Below are positions 57,801 to 60,000 of a stretch of 60,000 bases of DNA, one piece after another; position 1 is the first letter of the stretch, and every line of letters starts with the position of its first letter. The notes beneath the pieces are model-generated. The model saw only the letters and a list, made by a program, of their open reading frames with translations, searched no databases and was not told the origin of the DNA. This DNA is from Owenia fusiformis (lineage: Eukaryota; Annelida; Polychaeta; Sabellida; Oweniidae). The translations under genes were made by a program, and so were the position numbers. The stretch covers positions 28,661,248 to 28,721,247 of the forward strand of contig CAIIXF020000003.1 of assembly GCA_903813345.2 (NCBI GenBank), in the 5' to 3' direction.

Positions 57801-59938
57801 CGATTTCCTACTAACCCCGAAAAGCCCAACTTCCGTTGTTTTATAAAAGATTATGAAGAAGGAATGCAATGTATGGGAGAAGCTAAGGGTAGAACTCATC
57901 CAAACATTTCAGAAGAAACGATGCAAACATTGAGGAAATATTTCAAACCATTTAATGAACAATTTTTTACCCTTGCAGGTCAGAAGTTTGCATGGAGTGT
58001 TTATTATGAATGAACAGAATAAGCACCGAGTTATGTTTAGATAGATATTGATATGAGAGGACATGCAATTTGACACTCAATTATTTGGTGATACGAGGAA
58101 TTTCAAATTGGTTAATTCAAACTACAACTTTGACGAACACTGTAACAACTTTGAAGTATCAATCTAGGTCAACATTAACCAACATTATAATGACTCAAGC
58201 TTAGTAGAAGTATTCAGAAATGGCTGATCTAACTGCTTAATAAATGGATTATAGTGCAAATGTCTAAAGACCCCTTACAGTAAGAGTAATAACGGCTTAC
58301 CTGTAAGAAACTAATGGGGAACTTAGGATGTTCCTCTGTGGTGACCCAGAGGCGGAAACTATCATGCACATTTTCTGTCTCTACAACTGTATTGAGGACT
58401 TCATCCATGAAATTGAGTCCCAAATGACAGTTCTGTAGCAATACCCAGCCTCCATTGGCCATAGCATTTGCCATTAAGGCACGTGCGTGAACCTCTTGAC
58501 CTTGACCCATGGAGATTGCTCTGCACTCTGAAAATGAACGCAAACAATAACAATTGAGGTATATATAGATCATCGTTCAAGATTGGGCTTCACTGCTACA
58601 GCAGATATGGAAAGAAGTGAAATGTCCAAGGATCATCTGATGAAAATTTTTTAATGTTATTTTCATTATAATAATTATCAATAATTAATAATTTTGTTAA
58701 CTAAACAGATTATTACATTATCAAGAATCCATGGTGTACATACCCATCTTGTGTTTCTTAGCTAGGGCCTCTATATTGTTGGTAGGATCGGACCCCATAG
58801 ATAGTAAACAAACCAGTGGCTTTCGAATGTCACTCTCCTCCCACATTTTCTCGAGGTCGAGAATCACACCCTCAGCAAATTTATCTCCAAGGGAATCAGC
58901 AATGTATTTCCTTGATTGTGGCAAAGTACGATCAGGGCACCAAGATCTGACCAATAGGAGGCGGCGGAACACATCGAGAGAATTATTGTAGCCGTCTGGG
59001 ATTATTTCCTCTTCTGGTGCTTCTTTGTCGAACCACTGCTTCCATTGCTTCTCATTTCTAGCAACCTTCATTTGAGAAAATAAATTGTGATATGTTTGTT
59101 TTGATCGTTTTTATGTATAAATTAATTCATTAAAACATATTTGAGGTTACAAGACCTTAACTGGAAAATGGATGATTATATCTGTAAACTTTACAAGTGT
59201 TCGAAAAACACAAAATGACACAAGTGAATAATTCAAATTTTTTTCTCTTTGGAACATTTACTGATACAATCATTGATTTTATACTCAACAACAATGATCA
59301 AAACCCTTCATACATTATAAACTGAAAACCCAAAAGGTCCCTACCTGTTCTAAGATACCAGAGAACTGATGTAAATTGCTTAGTTCCACCAAGTTCAACC
59401 AGGTGGTGTCTGTGATCCATTTAGAGGGTTTTGGTGTTACCACATTCAAGTCCAGTGCGGCTCCACCTATAATAATCAAAAACATACATTGAACTAACAC
59501 TATGGAACTATGGCAATATAACAAACAAGGCATTAACATGCAAATATCACCACCTGCCATTTGTTACAGAAACTGACTGACGGAAGCACCCTCCAAAGCA
59601 AGCAGAAGATGTGCTAACAAGGATGGATAAAAACAATTTGAATTCTACAAATCTTAATTCACAATATTTCAAGAAACATACCCCTGATGCGGCTACATTA
59701 AAATATAAACAACAGGACACTGATATGATAACATAATACACACATACCCTTAATAAGTGTTTGGAATTCCTCGTGTTTAATCTTGTTCATTCCCATGTCA
59801 ATCTTCAGAGCCAATAGGATTGTGAATGTCAACTTGTCGCTCTCATAGAGACCTCTAGCTGCATATCTGAACACCTCAAATGTCATGTATTCAATGATGT
59901 TTGTGATACGTTTCTGGGGAATAGGCGACTTTGTTGAT
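51476..59938 (-). CDS. DNAH5/8: Axonemal outer-arm dynein heavy chain, DNAH5/DNAH8 class, C-terminal nine exons (partial gene)
   Basis: Motor subunit of the ciliary outer dynein arm, which hydrolyses ATP to slide doublet microtubules. Nine minus-strand exons (59748-59938, 59345-59466, 58744-59065, 58301-58527, 55163-55435, 53894-54156, 52897-53266, 52102-52254, 51476-51865) splice with GT-AG borders into one frame: 2311 bp, giving one split-codon base, 769 residues and TAG. In order, the product covers the end of the AAA5 region, the AAA6 module (SMGSDPT and LLQNCHLG segments), its lid (FTNEPPQG) and the C-terminal domain ending GVALLCDIK. The ending, the [14 protein letters not shown] block and the IQPKDSGGG loop are typical of DNAH5/DNAH8 rather than DNAH9/11/17. 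Full family length is about 4,600 residues, so roughly five sixths of the gene lies to the right of the window. Intron 4 contains an opposite-strand gene. No frameshift or stop interrupts the exons. Confidence 0.96.
52102..52254 (-). CDS. DNAH5/8: Dynein heavy chain, visible exon 8 (short exon)
   Basis: A 153 bp exon of exactly 51 codons, phase 0 at both ends, with acceptor cttcttgtag and donor CAG|GTAAAA. It encodes [40 protein letters not shown] and [11 protein letters not shown]. It was found by filling the gap between the flanking exons, because it is too short to stand out as an isolated open frame. The joined sequence [14 protein letters not shown] is as expected for the family. Confidence 0.94.
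52814..52841. mobile_element. Solo mariner-like terminus in a dynein intron
   Basis: TATACGAGGGTTGTCCCAGA followed by AGTAATGCA resembles the terminal inverted repeat common to many mariner elements. I see no matching second end or transposase frame nearby. The following CACTAATGCACTA is a small duplication. Confidence 0.4.
52897..53266 (-). CDS. DNAH5/8: Dynein heavy chain, visible exon 7
   Basis: A 370 bp exon starting with the last base of the split threonine codon, then [20 protein letters not shown], the glycine-rich loop [30 protein letters not shown], and [20 protein letters not shown] up to IPATWQK and a GTATGT donor. The IQPKDSGGG loop followed by ETRE is a signature of the DNAH5/DNAH8 class. 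The coding exon extends upstream of the first methionine-like codon. Confidence 0.95.
53894..54156 (-). CDS. DNAH5/8: Dynein heavy chain, visible exon 6
   Basis: A 263 bp exon that enters in phase 0 (GGT GTC AAC TGG) and ends after two bases of a threonine codon at GTAAGC. It encodes [38 protein letters not shown] and [11 protein letters not shown]. These are standard axonemal dynein C-terminal blocks, with no interruption. Confidence 0.95.
55163..55435 (-). CDS. DNAH5/8: Dynein heavy chain, visible exon 5 (AAA6 lid and start of C-terminal domain)
   Basis: A 273 bp exon in phase 0 at both ends, with acceptor tttatttgcag and donor AAG|GTAAGA. It encodes [58 protein letters not shown] and HLDDMDIKK, all strongly conserved dynein C-terminal-region blocks. 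Confidence 0.95.
55518..55659 (-). mobile_element. CACCACCAGAAGTGGTGAC dispersed element, copy 2 (dynein intron 4)
   Basis: AACAAGGCATTAACATG, ATGTCACCACCTGCC and CGTCACCACTTCTGGTGGTG blocks are the reverse of the 15.6 kb copy. Confidence 0.6.
55743..56260 (-). mobile_element. Crypton-derived miniature element 2 with adjacent hairpin, in dynein intron 4
   Basis: It has the same layout as the copy at 19.6-20.2 kb. Two 53-bp arms (55743-55795 and 55804-55856) form a near-perfect hairpin with an 8-base loop. Next comes an inverted-repeat pair, ATCTGTTTATCCCATAC at 55869-55885 and GTATGGGATAAAAACAGAT at 56242-56260, bracketing a minus-strand Crypton N-terminal remnant. TATATCTGCCC or its complement occurs once in the hairpin (55780) and three times (56131, 56143, 56175) in the stretch upstream of the remnant ATG. 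Confidence 0.68.
55890..56067 (-). pseudogene. Broken N-terminus of a Crypton (DUF3504) tyrosine recombinase, copy 2
   Basis: ATG at 56067 opens [19 protein letters not shown] and stops at 55996. The next segment, [19 protein letters not shown] followed by a stop and FHGWLQQLN, resembles the second and third parts of Crypton N-termini (DKNT motif, then a basic helix). Coding similarity ends at the left inverted repeat. The recombinase core is absent. Confidence 0.55.
56620..56752. mobile_element. Possible older relative of the TATGGGATAAAAA element
   Basis: The end CATGGGATAAAAAGAAATAT (56738 onward) resembles the right terminus of the intronic Crypton-derived element (TATGGGATAAAAACAGATAT). 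The preceding GATATGGGGTATATCCTGAG and TATATCCCGCT stretches recall its GGGATA-rich hairpin. It is degenerate and tentative. Confidence 0.3.
56886..58013 (+). CDS. Heparan sulfate 3-O-sulfotransferase-like type II membrane protein, intronless, nested in a dynein intron
   Basis: Predicted Golgi enzyme using PAPS to sulfate a glycan. The start is ATG at 56886 (375 residues); an in-frame stop lies just upstream at 56862. Residues about 17-34 form a single membrane anchor after a short cytoplasmic tail. The lumenal domain contains the 5'-phosphosulfate loop [18 protein letters not shown] (about 113-130), the 3'-phosphate site [15 protein letters not shown] (about 200-213, with Arg204 and Ser212), the segment [20 protein letters not shown], a cysteine pair at about 318 and 329 and KGRTHPNIS near the end. 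This order and spacing match the 3-O-sulfotransferase/NDST sulfotransferase fold. N-glycosylation sequons are NVS, NKT, NGT and NIS. Oddity: the conserved catalytic-glutamate motif (EVHFF type) after the HPxVA stretch reads KLSGYY here, so substrate or activity may differ. It lies antisense within dynein intron 4. Confidence 0.88.
   Translation: MLHCLRTIMKQMLSHHKVGLLVLITTLIFTYLNVQNMSKENIMIKDALKVEGGEDAEYNDEKVKHIMSMTAEEIQESYTNDCSNTKIDKWVQQERTEIEDEVSNIKGHRLPDIILIGMFKGGTGTLNTWLPSHPQVARVKLSGYYATDEKYKLSHREHLLLMPNVSDDEIIYERCTECFTKQAARERILAAYPQRNVKLFVMVRDPIERLISGYVQNVIQNKTTKNKVQIKKTFEEYIFYSNGTIRTDTEYFQKSFYVAHFAKWLMLFPKENIHLIDAEIFTKTPWIELQKIEQLLKIDHFFTKDRFPTNPEKPNFRCFIKDYEEGMQCMGEAKGRTHPNISEETMQTLRKYFKPFNEQFFTLAGQKFAWSVYYE
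58239..58244 (+). terminator. Candidate poly(A) signal of the nested sulfotransferase gene
   Basis: AATAAA lies 225 bp after the sulfotransferase stop and about 57 bp before the dynein exon-4 border. The nested transcript could therefore end wholly inside the host intron. Confidence 0.45.
58301..58527 (-). CDS. DNAH5/8: Dynein heavy chain, visible exon 4
   Basis: A 227 bp exon that begins with AG, completing a glutamate codon, and ends in phase 0 at CAG|GTAAGC. It encodes [18 protein letters not shown], the Walker-B-like segment [18 protein letters not shown] and [19 protein letters not shown]. The intron that follows is about 2.9 kb and holds the nested sulfotransferase gene. Confidence 0.95.
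58744..59065 (-). CDS. DNAH5/8: Dynein heavy chain, visible exon 3 (start of AAA6)
   Basis: A 322 bp exon, entering in phase 0 and leaving after one base (ATG G|GTATGT). It encodes [20 protein letters not shown], then [20 protein letters not shown] and [18 protein letters not shown]. The SMGSDPT segment is the degenerate nucleotide-binding loop region of AAA6. Confidence 0.95.
59345..59466 (-). CDS. DNAH5/8: Dynein heavy chain, visible exon 2
   Basis: A 122 bp exon that starts with two bases completing the split glycine codon of the previous exon and ends in phase 0 at a GTAGGGA donor. It encodes [18 protein letters not shown] and the [20 protein letters not shown] block, which is highly characteristic of DNAH5/DNAH8 chains. 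Confidence 0.93.
59522..59575 (-). mobile_element. CACCACCAGAAGTGGTGAC dispersed element, partial copy (dynein intron 1)
   Basis: CAAACAAGGCATTAACATGC and AATATCACCACCTGCCATTT match the first ~50 bp of the 55.5 kb copy; the rest has diverged. Confidence 0.5.
59748..59938 (-). CDS. DNAH5/8: Dynein heavy chain, visible exon 1
   Basis: The exon begins after a minus-strand acceptor (ttacatttcag) with one base completing a split codon, and ends at a GTATGTG donor after the first base of a glycine codon. It encodes the stretch from STKSPIPQ through [17 protein letters not shown] to EEFQTLIKG. This belongs to the region between AAA5 and AAA6 of axonemal dyneins. The real exon lies inside a larger open frame whose downstream residues are intronic. 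Confidence 0.93.
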
Positions 59939-60000
59939 CTGAAATGTAAATTGATGTAATATATTGTATTGATTATATTGTATTGTATTGTACTGTTGCA

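Noticed and set aside
1-60000. tRNA, rRNA or snRNA genes
   Set aside because: I looked for tRNA B-box-like and snRNA-like motifs and saw no complete candidate; a covariance-model scan would be decisive.

Overview
The window is animal nuclear DNA, AT-rich and CpG-poor, with long introns, many tandem arrays and dozens of short DNA-transposon remnants. GT-AG introns interrupt a ciliary dynein heavy chain gene. Crypton, hAT-like and mariner-like debris fits a marine invertebrate, but the phylum cannot be fixed from the sequence.

Layout. Positions 1-42,951 hold no gene I can establish. This is probably intron and intergenic DNA 5' of a plus-strand gene, filled with minisatellites (38, 16, 21, 31, 56 and 105 bp units) and miniature elements. 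Positions 42,952-43,473 are the terminal coding exon of that plus-strand gene, a disordered tail with two PPxY motifs, followed by a ~1.25 kb 3' UTR. Positions 44.7-51.2 kb are a repeat-rich spacer between two convergent genes. From 59,938 down to 51,476 on the minus strand, nine exons encode the last 769 residues of an axonemal outer-arm dynein heavy chain of the DNAH5/DNAH8 class; all exon phases agree. Its 5' part lies beyond the right edge. The 2.9 kb intron between the fourth and fifth visible exons carries an intronless plus-strand gene (56,886-58,013) for a type II membrane sulfotransferase of the heparan sulfate 3-O-sulfotransferase type. That protein appears to lack the usual catalytic glutamate.

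Mobile DNA is the most unusual content. Two elements (19,565-20,204 and 55,743-56,260) each contain the broken N-terminal coding start of a Crypton-type (DUF3504) tyrosine recombinase. Both are bounded by inverted repeats, sit beside a long hairpin, and share an element-specific short motif between hairpin and putative promoter. A ~80-85 bp element with TACCCT termini makes perfect 9-bp target duplications at three sites. A ~200 bp element with CAGTGATCTCC termini makes 5-bp duplications at two sites. Further families are foldback, hAT-like or TA-flanked, and some are nested in each other.

The genes do not form an obvious functional unit. The dynein is a ciliary motor, the nested sulfotransferase is a Golgi enzyme, and the plus-strand gene is unidentified.
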